A DNA stretch of 64,000 nucleotides from CBDDIP01 sp965229005 (GCA_965229005.1 CBDDIP010000002.1:744001-808000); one strand, 5' to 3'. Positions 9,343 through 19,463 are shown, numbered from the stretch's first letter. Notes: generated from the letters alone by a model not told the origin. Numbers and translations: made by a program.

Positions 9343-11728
9343 CACGACGTCGACCACCGAGACAGCGGTCGAGGCACCGAAGAAGACGACGATCTCGATC
9401 ACGGTCGACGGTCGCCCGTTCGAGGCGCAGCCCGGCCAGCTCGTGATCGACGCATGCGAAGACGCGGGGACGTACGTGCCGCGCTTCTGCTACCACCCGC
9501 GCATGACGCCGGTGGGCATGTGCCGTCAGTGCCTGGTGGAGGTCGAGGGGCCGCGCGGTCCGATGATGGTGGTGTCGTGCATGACGCCGGTCGCCGAGAA
9601 CCAGGTCGTGCACACCGAGACCGAGACGGTGAAGCGTGCCCAGGAGGGCGTGCTCGAGCTGCTGCTGGCCAACCACCCGCTCGACTGCCCGGTGTGCGAC
9701 AAGGGTGGTGAGTGTCCGCTGCAGGACCAGGCGTTCAGCCACGGTCCGGGCGAGAGCCGCTACGTCGAGGAGAAGCGGCACTACGAGAAGCCGATCCCGA
9801 TCAGCGACCTCGTCTTCCTCGACCGCGAGCGCTGCATCCTCTGCGATCGCTGCACCCGCTTCGCCGACGAGGTGGCCGGCGACAAGCTGATCCACTTCAC
9901 CAACCGCGGCAACAACACACAGGTGAACACGTTCCCCGATGAGCCGTTCGCCAGCTACTTCAGTGGCAACACCGTGCAGATCTGCCCGGTGGGCGCGCTG
10001 ACCGCCAAGCCCTACCGCTTCAAGGCCCGCCCGTGGGACCTCGACCAGACCGAGAGCACGTGCACGACGTGCGCGGTCGGCTGCCGCACCGTGGTGCAGA
10101 GCAGCCGCGACGAGCTGCTGCGCTACCAGGGCGTCGACAGCGATCCGGTCAACTGGGGTTGGCTGTGCGACCGCGGTCGCTTCAACTTCGAAGCGGTCAA
10201 CAGCGACGAGCGCCTCGGCGCGCCGCTCGTCCGCACCGACGATGGCTTCGTCCCCACGTCGTGGAACGGCGCGCTGGCGACCACCAAGCAGCTGATCGAG
10301 GACGCGCTCGCTGCCGGTGGGCCGAGCAGCATCGCCGTGCTCGGTGGCGCTCGCGGCACCAACGAGGACGCCTTTGCCTGGGCGCGGCTGGCGCACGACG
10401 TGATCGGTACGCCGAACGTGTACTCGCAGTTGCTCGACGGTCTGCACCTCGGCGTGCTCGGGCTCCCGCGAGCGACGATCGACGAGGCCGCCAACGCGAC
10501 GACGATCATCCTCCTCGGGCCGGATCTCAAGGAAGAGCTGCCGGTGCTCTACCTCCGTCTGCGCGATGCGGCGGAGAAGCGGCGCAGCCGGATCCTCGAG
10601 TTCACGCCCAAGCAGAGCGGGCTCACGAAGTACGCCTGGCGCAGCATCGGCTACGAGCCGGGTACGCAGGTCGCCGCGGTGAAGTCCGCGTTGGCCGACG
10701 GCGACATCGCCGCGCAGCTCGCGAAGGGCAAGGTCGTGATCGTGGCCGGCAAGGCCAACCTCGCCGAGAGCTACCACGCCACCGTCGATGCGCTGCGCGA
10801 GCTGCTCGCCGCGGTGCCCGAGGCGACGGTCCTGCCGGCGTCTCGCCGCGGCAACGTGGTCGGTGCCCTGCAGCTCGGGCTGCGCCCGGGCGAGGGTGGC
10901 ATGGCAGCGTCGGGCATCCTCGAAGCCGCTGCTTCGGGCAAGATCGAGCTGCTCGTCCTGCTCGGCTGCGATCCCCTCAACGACGTGCCGGACACGGATC
11001 TCGCTCGGCGCGGCTTGGCCGGGGCGGCACGGATCGTGTCGGTCGACACCTTCCTCAACGACTCCAACCAGAACGCCAACGTCGTGCTGGCCGCTGCGGC
11101 ATACGGCGAGAAGAGCGGCACCACCACGAACCTCGAGGGGCGCGTGTCCATGCTGTCGCAGAAGGTCACGCCGCGCGGCACCAGCCGACCGGACTGGATG
11201 ATCGCCGCCGAGCTGGCGCTGGAGCTCGGTTCAGATCTGGGCTTCGCCAAGGTCGGCGACGTGACCGCCGCGATCGCCGAGACGGTGGACAGCTACGAAG
11301 CAGTGACGGCCGAGGCGCTCGTGTCGCAGCGCGACGGCGTGCTCACCTCGCTGCCGGCGTTCTCGCTGCCGGCACCGACGGATGCGGTGATCTCGGAGCG
11401 CAACAGCTACGACTTCCGTCTCGTGGTCACCCGCAAGCTGTACGACAACGCGATCGGAACGCAGAAGTCGCCGTCGTTGGCGCACCTCGCCGGCCGCACG
11501 ACGGTGCACCTCCACCCGCTCGACATCGAGCGCGTCGGCGGCGCGGCTGACGGGACCGACGTGAAGATCAGCACGTCGCGTGCCAGCGTCGTGCTGACGA
11601 CCGTTGCCGACGACACGGTGCTGCGCGGCACGGCCTGGGTGCCGTTCAACCAGGGCGGCACGAACATCGGCGATCTCATCGACGCCACTGCGCCAGTGAT
11701 CGACGTGCGGATCGAGAACTTCCGATGA
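9335..11728 (+). CDS. nuoG: NADH-quinone oxidoreductase subunit G (cluster 1)
   Basis: 797-residue molybdopterin-oxidoreductase-related subunit that carries the chain of iron-sulfur clusters between NuoF and NuoI. The N-terminal ferredoxin-like domain has CYHPRMTPVGMCRQC, then CPVCDKGGECPLQD, RCILCDRCTRF, ICPVGAL and CTTCAVGC, the last resembling the extra N7-type site. The large remainder is the degenerate molybdopterin-type domain. The ATG at 9335 (MSDTTST) is preferred to an in-frame ATG at 9320 because GGAG lies at 9322-9325; both overlap nuoF. It overlaps nuoH by four bases. Confidence 0.95.
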   Translation: MSDTTSTTETAVEAPKKTTISITVDGRPFEAQPGQLVIDACEDAGTYVPRFCYHPRMTPVGMCRQCLVEVEGPRGPMMVVSCMTPVAENQVVHTETETVKRAQEGVLELLLANHPLDCPVCDKGGECPLQDQAFSHGPGESRYVEEKRHYEKPIPISDLVFLDRERCILCDRCTRFADEVAGDKLIHFTNRGNNTQVNTFPDEPFASYFSGNTVQICPVGALTAKPYRFKARPWDLDQTESTCTTCAVGCRTVVQSSRDELLRYQGVDSDPVNWGWLCDRGRFNFEAVNSDERLGAPLVRTDDGFVPTSWNGALATTKQLIEDALAAGGPSSIAVLGGARGTNEDAFAWARLAHDVIGTPNVYSQLLDGLHLGVLGLPRATIDEAANATTIILLGPDLKEELPVLYLRLRDAAEKRRSRILEFTPKQSGLTKYAWRSIGYEPGTQVAAVKSALADGDIAAQLAKGKVVIVAGKANLAESYHATVDALRELLAAVPEATVLPASRRGNVVGALQLGLRPGEGGMAASGILEAAASGKIELLVLLGCDPLNDVPDTDLARRGLAGAARIVSVDTFLNDSNQNANVVLAAAAYGEKSGTTTNLEGRVSMLSQKVTPRGTSRPDWMIAAELALELGSDLGFAKVGDVTAAIAETVDSYEAVTAEALVSQRDGVLTSLPAFSLPAPTDAVISERNSYDFRLVVTRKLYDNAIGTQKSPSLAHLAGRTTVHLHPLDIERVGGAADGTDVKISTSRASVVLTTVADDTVLRGTAWVPFNQGGTNIGDLIDATAPVIDVRIENFR

Positions 11729-12948
11729 TCGCGCTCGACCCGATCCTGATCGGCAACCTCACGCTCGGCGACGTGCTGATCGTGCTGCTGAAGGTGATCG
11801 TCATCTTCGTGCTCGGCCTCGTCGGCACGATGCTGATGGTCTGGTTCGAACGCAAGGCCATCTCCGGCATGCAGAACCGCATCGGGCCGAACAAGGCCGG
11901 CCCGTGGGGCATCCTGCAGACGCTGGCCGACGGCATCAAGCTGTTCTTCAAGGAAGACCTGATCCCCGAACGCAGCAACCGCTTCGTGTTCAAGCTGGCG
12001 CCGTACCTCGCCTTCGTGCCGGCGTTCCTCGTGTGGAGCGTCATCCCGCTGGCCGGCGACTTCCACGGCGGCCGCGACGGATCGTTCACGATCTTCGGTC
12101 ATCGCACGTTCGCGCAGCTGGCCGACCCGTCGATCGGCGTGCTGCTGCTGCTCGCGCTCAGCTCGATCGCGGTGTACGGGATCATGCTCGCCGGATGGAG
12201 CTCGGGCTCGAAGTACCCGCTGCTCGGTTCGGTGCGTGCCTCGGCACAGATGGTCAGCTACGAGGCAGCGCTCGGCCTGAGCGTCGCGGGCGTCATCCTC
12301 ATCTCCGGCACGCTCAGCACCCACGGCATCGTCGTGGCCCAGGATGGCGTCCGCAACTGGCACGTCGTCGCGACTGGCGTGCTGCCGTTCATCATCTTCA
12401 TGATCGCTGCGACGGCCGAGCTCAACCGTCCGCCGTTCGACCTCGTCGAAGCGGAGCAGGAGCTCGTCGGCGGCTTCAACACCGAGTACTCCAGCATCCG
12501 CTTCGCGCTCTTCTTCCTGGCCGAGTTCATGAACACGATCACGATGAGCGGCGTGATCGTGACGCTGTTCTTCGGCGGCCCGCAGCCGGTGGCCATCCAC
12601 ATCGGCAATTTCGACTGGGACGGCAACCTCGGCCTCGGCGCGTTCAGCGGCACGATCTGGTTCTTCCTCAAGCTGATCGTGTTCCTCTACGTCTACGTTT
12701 GGTTCCGCGCCACGCTGCCGCGGTTGCGCTACGACCAGTTGATGAACCTCGGCTGGAAGCTGCTGATCCCCGCCTCGCTGGCCTGGTTCATGCTGCTCGC
12801 CGCATTCCGCGTGCGCACCGACGAGGGCTGGAACGTGTGGCTCTTCGGTGGCATCAGCCTCGTCGTGCTCATCGGTTTCGCCACGTTGCTCGGCGTCGCC
12901 AACAAGGTCAGCATGCGCAACCGAGAACGAGAGGGGGCGATGTTCTGA
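11725..12948 (+). CDS. nuoH: NADH-quinone oxidoreductase subunit H (cluster 1)
   Basis: 407-residue multi-helix membrane subunit linking the peripheral and membrane arms and forming part of the quinone tunnel. Conserved blocks include MVWFERKAISGMQNRIGPN and the loop ELNRPPFDLVEAEQELVGG with its glutamates. The sequence is clearly different from the paralogue at 35623, which has QTPFDMPIAESELVSG in the same loop. The start overlaps nuoG (ATGA) and the stop overlaps nuoI (TGATG). Confidence 0.97.
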   Translation: MIALDPILIGNLTLGDVLIVLLKVIVIFVLGLVGTMLMVWFERKAISGMQNRIGPNKAGPWGILQTLADGIKLFFKEDLIPERSNRFVFKLAPYLAFVPAFLVWSVIPLAGDFHGGRDGSFTIFGHRTFAQLADPSIGVLLLLALSSIAVYGIMLAGWSSGSKYPLLGSVRASAQMVSYEAALGLSVAGVILISGTLSTHGIVVAQDGVRNWHVVATGVLPFIIFMIAATAELNRPPFDLVEAEQELVGGFNTEYSSIRFALFFLAEFMNTITMSGVIVTLFFGGPQPVAIHIGNFDWDGNLGLGAFSGTIWFFLKLIVFLYVYVWFRATLPRLRYDQLMNLGWKLLIPASLAWFMLLAAFRVRTDEGWNVWLFGGISLVVLIGFATLLGVANKVSMRNREREGAMF

Positions 12949-13619
12949 TGGGTCTGCTCGATGGGTTCCTGATCACGTTGCGCCAGCACCGACTGTTCGG
13001 TGGCCAACGCGTCACCACGCCCTACTCCGGCGGGCGCGCCGCCAAGAAGGGCAACTTCGCCGACGACGAGAAGATCGACAAGCCGGAGCGGCTCCACGGC
13101 CGCCACGTCCTCAACCGCTACGAGGACGGCATGGAGAAGTGCATCGGCTGCGAGCTGTGCGCCGGCGTCTGCCCCGCCAAGTGCATCTACGTGCGCGGTG
13201 CCGACAACGATCCGCTGGAGCCGACCTCGCCGGGCGAGCGCTTCGGGTTCGTCTACGAGATCAACTACCTGCGCTGCATCCACTGCGACCTGTGCGTGGA
13301 GGCCTGCCCGACGGAGGCGATCACCGAGAGCAAGCTGTTCGAGTTCAGCTTCACCAACCGCAAGGACGCCATCTACACGAAGGCCGAACTGGTGGTCTCC
13401 GACGACGGCAAGCCCAAGCAGCTGCCGTGGGAGGACTGGCGCGAAGGCGACGACCTGAACACCAGTGGTTGGATGCGCGCCACCGCGCCGTCGGGCGATG
13501 CCGCGTTCGTCGGTGAGGTCGGCTGGAGCGGTGAGCTCGGCTACGGCGTGCGCAAGCCGGAGACGCCCGCCGATCCGGTGAAGACGAGCCGCACCGTGTC
13601 CCGTGGAGACGCGCACTGA
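12948..13619 (+). CDS. nuoI: NADH-quinone oxidoreductase subunit I (cluster 1)
   Basis: 223-residue subunit with two [4Fe-4S] clusters that deliver electrons to NuoB. The ligand sets are CIGCELCAGVCPAKC and CIHCDLCVEACPTEA. The ATG at 12948 overlaps the nuoH stop. After the ferredoxin fold there is a tail of about 90 residues, rich in Trp, Gly and acidic residues, which is missing from the 170-residue cluster 2 paralogue. The stop overlaps nuoJ. Confidence 0.96.
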   Translation: MGLLDGFLITLRQHRLFGGQRVTTPYSGGRAAKKGNFADDEKIDKPERLHGRHVLNRYEDGMEKCIGCELCAGVCPAKCIYVRGADNDPLEPTSPGERFGFVYEINYLRCIHCDLCVEACPTEAITESKLFEFSFTNRKDAIYTKAELVVSDDGKPKQLPWEDWREGDDLNTSGWMRATAPSGDAAFVGEVGWSGELGYGVRKPETPADPVKTSRTVSRGDAH

Positions 13620-14164
13620 TGCAGCTGTTCGTCTTCGCATGTGCGGCGATCATGGTGCTGGTCGGTGCGGTGGGCGTCGTCCTGCGCACTCACCCGGTGC
13701 ACGCCGCGCTGAGCCTCGTGCTCACGCTGTTCGGCATCGCCGTGCTGTTCATCTCGCTCGACGCGCAGTTCCTCGCCGCCGTGCAGGTGATCGTCTACGC
13801 CGGTGCGATCGTCGTGCTCTTCCTGTTCGTGATCATGCTGCTCGGCGTCGACCGAGCGGAGAACCTCGACATCGAGCCGTTCAAGATCCAGCGTCCGCTG
13901 GCCGTGATCACCGGCGTCGGCGTCGCGGCCATGGTCATCACGGCGATCGTCAAGGCGCGCAAGAGCGTTCGCAAGGGCGTCGGCGAGGGCAACCCGCTCG
14001 ATCACGACTCCAACATCCGCCTGCTCGCCCGCAACCTGTTCAGCGATCACGTGCTGGCGTTCGAGCTCACCTCGGTGCTGCTCGTGATCGCCGTGGTCGG
14101 CACCGTGCTGCTGGCCCGCAAGCCCAGCCGTGGCGGCGCTCCGAAGCCCGGGGGTGAGCATTGA
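13619..14164 (+). CDS. nuoJ: NADH-quinone oxidoreductase subunit J (cluster 1)
   Basis: 181-residue membrane subunit with five hydrophobic helices, matching ND6 of mitochondria. The third-helix motif FLAAVQVIVYAGAIVVLFLFVIMLL, with its pi-bulge region, is typical of the family. Start and stop both overlap neighbouring genes by the TGATG arrangement, so translation is coupled from nuoI to nuoK. Confidence 0.95.
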   Translation: MQLFVFACAAIMVLVGAVGVVLRTHPVHAALSLVLTLFGIAVLFISLDAQFLAAVQVIVYAGAIVVLFLFVIMLLGVDRAENLDIEPFKIQRPLAVITGVGVAAMVITAIVKARKSVRKGVGEGNPLDHDSNIRLLARNLFSDHVLAFELTSVLLVIAVVGTVLLARKPSRGGAPKPGGEH

Positions 14165-14484
14165 TGGTCGGCTTCGAACTGCACCCCACCACCACGTGGT
14201 ACCTCGTGCTGGCCGCGCTGCTGTTCGTCATCGGCATGGTCGGTGTGATGGTGCGCCGCAACCCGCTGGTGCTGTTCATGTGCGTCGAGCTGATGCTCAA
14301 CGCGGTGAACCTGACGTTCGTCGCCTTCGCCAAGCGCTTCGGCGACATCGGCGGCGAGACGATCGTGTTCTTCGTGCTCGTGGTGGCTGCCGCGGAAGTG
14401 GTGGTCGGCCTCGGGATCATCGTCGCCATCTTGCGACGCAAGCCCAACGCGACCACCGACGACCTCGCCGAGTTGAAGGGTTGA
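14164..14484 (+). CDS. nuoK: NADH-quinone oxidoreductase subunit K (cluster 1)
   Basis: 106-residue three-helix membrane subunit (ND4L family), one of the proton-pathway subunits. Helix glutamates are seen in CVELMLNAVNL and AAAEVVVGLGI. The ATG at 14164 overlaps the nuoJ stop and is preferred to the TTG at 14161. nuoL starts four bases after the stop. Confidence 0.95.
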   Translation: MVGFELHPTTTWYLVLAALLFVIGMVGVMVRRNPLVLFMCVELMLNAVNLTFVAFAKRFGDIGGETIVFFVLVVAAAEVVVGLGIIVAILRRKPNATTDDLAELKG

Positions 14485-14488
14485 TCTG

Positions 14489-16393
14489 ATGCTCGACGTC
14501 GTCTGGCTGATCCCTGCCCTGCCGCTGGCCGGGTTCCTGCTGATCCTGCTGTTCGGGCGCAAGCTCGGTGAGCCGCGCGCCGGCTACCTCGCCACGCTGA
14601 TGTGCGCCGGTGCCTTCGCCGTCACCGTCGGCGTGTTCTTCGATCTGCTGTCGAAGACGGCCGAGGAGCGCCACCACGTCGTGACGCTGTTCTCGTGGTT
14701 GCCCACCGGTTCGTTGAAGGTCGACCTCGCATTCCTCGCCGATCCGCTGAGCATCACGATGTGCCTGTTCGTCACGGGCATCGGCTCGCTGATCCACCTC
14801 TACGCCGTCGGCTACATGCACGGCGACCCGCGGTTCAGCAAGTTCTTCCTCTACCTCAACCTGTTCGCGTTCAGCATGCTGATGCTGGTGCTCGGGTCGA
14901 ACCTGCTCGTCACCTTCCTCGGTTGGGAGGGCGTCGGCACCTGCAGCTACTTCCTCATCTCGTTCTGGCACGAGCGGCCCTCGGCGGCCACCGCCGGCAA
15001 GAAGGCCTTCGTCACCAACCGCGTCGGTGACTGGGGCTTCATGGTGGCGATGTTCTTCACCTTCCAGGCGCTCGGTTCGCTGGACTACGGCGTGATCTCC
15101 AGCAGCGCCGGGTCGCTGACCAAGAGCACGGCGACGGCCATCGCCCTGTTCGCATTCATCGGCGCATGCGGCAAGAGCGCGCAGCTCCCGCTGTACCTCT
15201 GGTTGCCCGACGCGATGGAAGGCCCCACTCCGGTGTCGGCGTTGATCCATGCGGCGACGATGGTCACCGCGGGCGTCTTCCTGATGACGCGCATGGGTCC
15301 GATCATCGCTGTCTCGTCGTCGGCGGTCGGGTGGGTGATCGCCATCGTCGGCGTCGCCACCGCGCTGTTCGCCGCCACGATCGCCGTCGCCCAGAACGAC
15401 ATCAAGAAGGTGCTGGCGTACTCCACCGTCAGCCAGCTCGGGTACATGTTCCTGGCCGTCGGCTCGGGTGCCTACATCGCGGCGATCTTCCACATGATCA
15501 CCCACGCCTTCTTCAAGGCGCTGCTCTTCCTCGGCTCGGGCTCGGTGATCCACGGCGTGCACGACAACCAGGACATGCGGTACATGGGTGCCCTGCGCAA
15601 GCTGATGCCGATCACGGCGATCACGTTCATCATCGGCTGGCTGGCCATCGCCGGCGTACCGCCGTTCGCCGGTTTCTGGAGCAAGGACGAGATCCTGCTG
15701 TTCGCCTACGACAAGAGCCCGGTGCTGTACGTGGTCGGTCTCGTCACCGCGCTGCTCACCGCCTACTACATGACCCGTCAGGTGATCCTCGTGTTCTTCG
15801 GCAAGGCCCGTTGGCACGACGCCCACGAGGAGCACGGCGCGCACGGCGACATGACGCCGCACGAGAGCCCGAAGCTGATGCTGTTGCCGCTGGTCGTGCT
15901 GGCTGGTCTGTCGATCGTCGGCGGCCTCATCCAGTTGCCCTTCTCCGATTCGACCAAGCGCCTCGAGGCGTGGCTCGAGCCCGTGGTCCACGGCGCAGAG
16001 CACCACCTGTCGGCCGGTGCGGACGATCTCACCTACGTCCTCATGGTCGTGGCCATCGTGGTCGCACTGGCGGGCATCGCTGTGTCGATCATGGTCTACG
16101 GCAAGCAGAAGATCAAGGCCGTGGAGCCGACGATCCTCGCCGAGGGTTGGTACTACGACAAGGCCGTGTCGTCCTTCATGGGCGGACCGGGCAAGGCGTT
16201 GTTCGATGACGTCGCCTGGTTCGACGCCACGGTGGTCGACGGCGCGGTCAACGGCGCCGGCAAGCTCGTGCGCGGCACGGCCAACGAAGCGCGCAAGGCG
16301 CAGACCGGCAACGTGCGCAACTACGCAGCCGCGATCGGTGTCGGCGTCGTCTTGCTCCTCGGCTGGTTCGTCATCGTGCGAGGGGGTCTCTGA
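14489..16393 (+). CDS. nuoL: NADH-quinone oxidoreductase subunit L (cluster 1)
   Basis: 634-residue antiporter-like membrane subunit at the far end of the membrane arm, involved in proton pumping. Typical blocks are LGWEGVGTCSYFLISFW and PTPVSALIHAATMVTAGVF. A short His-rich stretch (WHDAHEEHGAHGD, about 15811-15850) follows the LVFFGKAR segment in a loop after the antiporter core. The C-terminus carries the long lateral helix region. The stop overlaps the nuoM start. Confidence 0.96.
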   Translation: MLDVVWLIPALPLAGFLLILLFGRKLGEPRAGYLATLMCAGAFAVTVGVFFDLLSKTAEERHHVVTLFSWLPTGSLKVDLAFLADPLSITMCLFVTGIGSLIHLYAVGYMHGDPRFSKFFLYLNLFAFSMLMLVLGSNLLVTFLGWEGVGTCSYFLISFWHERPSAATAGKKAFVTNRVGDWGFMVAMFFTFQALGSLDYGVISSSAGSLTKSTATAIALFAFIGACGKSAQLPLYLWLPDAMEGPTPVSALIHAATMVTAGVFLMTRMGPIIAVSSSAVGWVIAIVGVATALFAATIAVAQNDIKKVLAYSTVSQLGYMFLAVGSGAYIAAIFHMITHAFFKALLFLGSGSVIHGVHDNQDMRYMGALRKLMPITAITFIIGWLAIAGVPPFAGFWSKDEILLFAYDKSPVLYVVGLVTALLTAYYMTRQVILVFFGKARWHDAHEEHGAHGDMTPHESPKLMLLPLVVLAGLSIVGGLIQLPFSDSTKRLEAWLEPVVHGAEHHLSAGADDLTYVLMVVAIVVALAGIAVSIMVYGKQKIKAVEPTILAEGWYYDKAVSSFMGGPGKALFDDVAWFDATVVDGAVNGAGKLVRGTANEARKAQTGNVRNYAAAIGVGVVLLLGWFVIVRGGL

Positions 16394-17946
16394 TGGAGTT
16401 CCCGATCCTCACCGCCATCGTGCTCGTGCCGGCCATCGGCTCGCTCGCTGTTGCCGTGCTCTCCAACCGCCGTCCCGAGTGGGTCAAGCTCGTCGCGCTG
16501 CTCAGCAGCGTGCTCACCGCCGGCATGTCGATCTGGCTGCTGACCGAATTCCACACGAAGGAAGCCGGCTTCCAGTTCGTCAGCAAGCACATCTGGATCA
16601 AGCCGTGGGGCATCTCGTGGCATCTCGGCATCGACGGCATCTCGCTGTTCCTCGTCGTGCTCACCGGCGTGCTGTTCCCGTTGGTGATCGCCGGGGTGGA
16701 TCCGCACCACGACCACAAGCGCTACCTGTCGTGGATGCTGCTGCTCGAAGCCGGAGTGATGGGCAGCTTCCTCAGCCTCGACCTGTTCCTGTTCTTCGTC
16801 TTCTTCGAGATCGTGCTCGTGCCGATGTACTTCCTCATCGGCGGGTGGGGCTACGACAACCGCATCTACGCTGCGACGAAGTTCTTCCTCTACACGATGG
16901 TCGGCTCGGCGTTCATGCTCGTCGGCATCATCGCCACGGCGTTCCTGGCGAAGAACAACGGCGTCGGCCACATCACCTTCGACCTCATCGAGTTGACCGA
17001 GAAGGCCAACTTCGCGGCGAGCACCGGACGATGGCTGTTCTTCGGCGTGGCGATCGCGTTCGCGGTGAAGGTGCCGCTGTTCCCGTTGCACACGTGGCTG
17101 CCCGACGCGCACACGCAAGCGCCCACCGGCGGGTCGGTGATCCTGGCCGCAGTCATGCTGAAGCTGGGCACCTACGGCCTGCTGCGCTTCGGTGTGTTCC
17201 TCTACCCGGAAGCCGCCCGCTGGGCGCGGCCCCTGTTCCTCACGCTGGCCGTCATCGGCATCGTCTACGGCGCCATCGCGGCGACGATGCAGAAGGACCT
17301 CAAGCGGTTGGTGGCCTACTCCTCGGTGGCCCACCTCGGCTTCATCGTGCTCGGCACGTTCGCGATGACGACGCAGAGCATCAACGGTGGTGTGCTGCAG
17401 ATGGTCAACCACGGAGTGTCCACCGGCGCGCTGTTCTTGATGGTCGGGATGATCTCCGACCGTCGCCACACCCGTCAGATCGACGAGCTGAAGGGCATCC
17501 AGAAGGTGGCCCCCGTGTTCGCCGCGGCGTTCATGGTGGTGATGCTGTCGTCGATCGGTGTGCCCGGTCTGAACGGCTTCGTCGGCGAGTACCTCGTGCT
17601 CATCGGCTCGTTCCTCACCGCCCGCTGGTACACGGTGGTCGCCGCGACCGGTGTCATCCTCGCTGCGCTGTACCTGCTGTGGGCGTACCAACGGGTGTTC
17701 CACGGCGAGCCGGACGAGGACAACAAGACCTTCGCAGAGCTCCGATGGAAGGAGGGCGCCCTGCTGCTGCCCTTCATCGCCGCCATCGTCTTCGTCGGTG
17801 TGTATCCCAAGCCGTTGATCGACCGCATGGAGCCCAGTGTGAAGGCCCTCATCGCCCACGTCACCGACAAGACCGGTTACGAGGACCCGCAGCCGGCGCC
17901 GGCGCCGGCCGACCCGGAGCATGCCGAGACGGGTGAGGGCGGATGA
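16393..17946 (+). CDS. nuoM: NADH-quinone oxidoreductase subunit M (cluster 1)
   Basis: 517-residue antiporter-like membrane subunit (ND4 family). Conserved segments include FFVFFEIVLVPMYFLIGGW and PLFPLHTWLPDAHTQAPTGG. A Pro/Ala/acidic tail follows the last helix. It overlaps nuoL (TGATG) and nuoN (GGATGA), keeping the operon continuous. Confidence 0.96.
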   Translation: MEFPILTAIVLVPAIGSLAVAVLSNRRPEWVKLVALLSSVLTAGMSIWLLTEFHTKEAGFQFVSKHIWIKPWGISWHLGIDGISLFLVVLTGVLFPLVIAGVDPHHDHKRYLSWMLLLEAGVMGSFLSLDLFLFFVFFEIVLVPMYFLIGGWGYDNRIYAATKFFLYTMVGSAFMLVGIIATAFLAKNNGVGHITFDLIELTEKANFAASTGRWLFFGVAIAFAVKVPLFPLHTWLPDAHTQAPTGGSVILAAVMLKLGTYGLLRFGVFLYPEAARWARPLFLTLAVIGIVYGAIAATMQKDLKRLVAYSSVAHLGFIVLGTFAMTTQSINGGVLQMVNHGVSTGALFLMVGMISDRRHTRQIDELKGIQKVAPVFAAAFMVVMLSSIGVPGLNGFVGEYLVLIGSFLTARWYTVVAATGVILAALYLLWAYQRVFHGEPDEDNKTFAELRWKEGALLLPFIAAIVFVGVYPKPLIDRMEPSVKALIAHVTDKTGYEDPQPAPAPADPEHAETGEGG

Positions 17947-19463
17947 CCGCCGTGCTCGCCGAGACGCTCGTCGGCCCGTCGATCGACTGGTACGCGCTCA
18001 GCCCGTTGCTCGTCCTGCTCGGCGCGGCGATGGTGCTGCTCGTCCTTGCCGCGCTGACGCCGCCGTGGCCGAAGGGGCTGTACGCCGGGTTCACCGCGTC
18101 GACCGCATTGGCCGGCGCGATCCTCTCGTTCTTCCTCTGGGACGACATCACCGACGAGGGTCCGCGGTTGCTCGTCAACGACGCGTTCCGCTTCGACCGC
18201 TTCACGATGTGGATCACGATCACGTTGTGTGTGGCGCTGTTCATGGTGTCACTGGTGCTCAACGACTACCTGCGCCGTGAAGACCTCGACGGACCCGAGG
18301 TGTATGCGTTGGCGATGCTGGCCGTCATCGGCGGCATCGTCATGGGTGCGGCCAACGATCTCATCGTGCTGTTCCTCGGCCTGGAGATCCTGTCGATCGC
18401 CTTCTACGTGATGGCCGCCAGCCATCGCAAGCGCATCGAGAGCCAGGAGAGCGGCATCAAGTACTTCGTGCTCGGTGGCTTCTCATCGGCGTTCTTCCTC
18501 TACGGCGTTGCGCTGGTCTACGGCTCGGCGGGGTCGACGAACTTCACCAAGATCGTCGAGAACTTCAACACCACCAGCCCGTTGGGTCGCAACGACTCGA
18601 TGATGCTCGCCGGCGTTGCACTGCTGCTGGTGGGCCTCGGCTTCAAGGTGGCCGCAGTGCCGTTCCACTTCTGGACGCCGGACGTGTACCAGGGCGCACC
18701 GACCCCGGTCACCGCCTTCCTCGCCTCGGCCGGCAAGGTGGCCGCGTTCGCTGCGATGCTGCGCGTGCTGCTGTTCGCCCTGCCGCACTGGAGCGATGAC
18801 TACCGCCCGGTGATCTGGGTGCTCGCCGTGCTGACGCTGGTCGGTGGCTCGCTGATGGCCGTGGTGCAGACCAACGTCAAGCGCATGCTGGCCTTCTCGT
18901 CGGTCAGTCACGCCGGCTTCGTGCTCGTCGGCGTCGAGGCCGCCGCGCACACAACCGGGCTCGGTGGCCCCAACGACGGTGCCGGCGCGTCGCTGCTGTA
19001 CCTGATGCTCTACGCCGTGCTCGTCACGGGCACGTTCGCCGTGATCTCGCTCGTCGGTCGTACCGGCGACGGGCAGACCGACCTCGACGGGTTCCGCGGA
19101 CTGGGTCGCGACAAGCCGTTGTTGGCGCTGGGGATGACCGTGCTGCTGCTGGCCCAGGCCGGCGTGCCGCTGACCAGTGGGTTCATCGCCAAGTTCGGTG
19201 TCATCCAGGCAGCGGTGGACGTGCACAGCTACGCCATCGCGATCATCGCCATGGTCGCCTCGGTGATCGCTGCGTTCCTCTACCTGCGGATCATGATCAG
19301 CATGTGGGTGGCCGAGCCGGAGAGCGGCGACGACGCCCGCGAAGCCGTGCGCGTGCCGTTCAGCACCGGCCTGGCCGTGGCCCTGGCCGTCGGCTTCACC
19401 CTGGTGATCGGCTTCTTCCCCGGCTGGCTCATCGACGCCGCCAAAGCCGCCACGAATCTCTAG
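17943..19463 (+). CDS. nuoN: NADH-quinone oxidoreductase subunit N (cluster 1)
   Basis: 506-residue antiporter-like membrane subunit (ND2 family) and last gene of the first complex I operon. Typical motifs are LGLEILSIAFYVMAA, GIKYFVLGGFSSAFFLYG and FHFWTPDVYQGAPTPVTAF. Its stop codon lies at the base of an inverted repeat (19461-19514) that separates it from a convergent gene. Confidence 0.96.
   Translation: MTAVLAETLVGPSIDWYALSPLLVLLGAAMVLLVLAALTPPWPKGLYAGFTASTALAGAILSFFLWDDITDEGPRLLVNDAFRFDRFTMWITITLCVALFMVSLVLNDYLRREDLDGPEVYALAMLAVIGGIVMGAANDLIVLFLGLEILSIAFYVMAASHRKRIESQESGIKYFVLGGFSSAFFLYGVALVYGSAGSTNFTKIVENFNTTSPLGRNDSMMLAGVALLLVGLGFKVAAVPFHFWTPDVYQGAPTPVTAFLASAGKVAAFAAMLRVLLFALPHWSDDYRPVIWVLAVLTLVGGSLMAVVQTNVKRMLAFSSVSHAGFVLVGVEAAAHTTGLGGPNDGAGASLLYLMLYAVLVTGTFAVISLVGRTGDGQTDLDGFRGLGRDKPLLALGMTVLLLAQAGVPLTSGFIAKFGVIQAAVDVHSYAIAIIAMVASVIAAFLYLRIMISMWVAEPESGDDAREAVRVPFSTGLAVALAVGFTLVIGFFPGWLIDAAKAATNL

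Noticed and set aside
7639..11515. Long reverse-strand ORFs opposite nuoF and nuoG (up to 587 codons)
   Set aside because: They are GC-rich antisense shadows of well-supported nuo genes with Arg/His/Asp-rich low-complexity translations and no recognisable domain.
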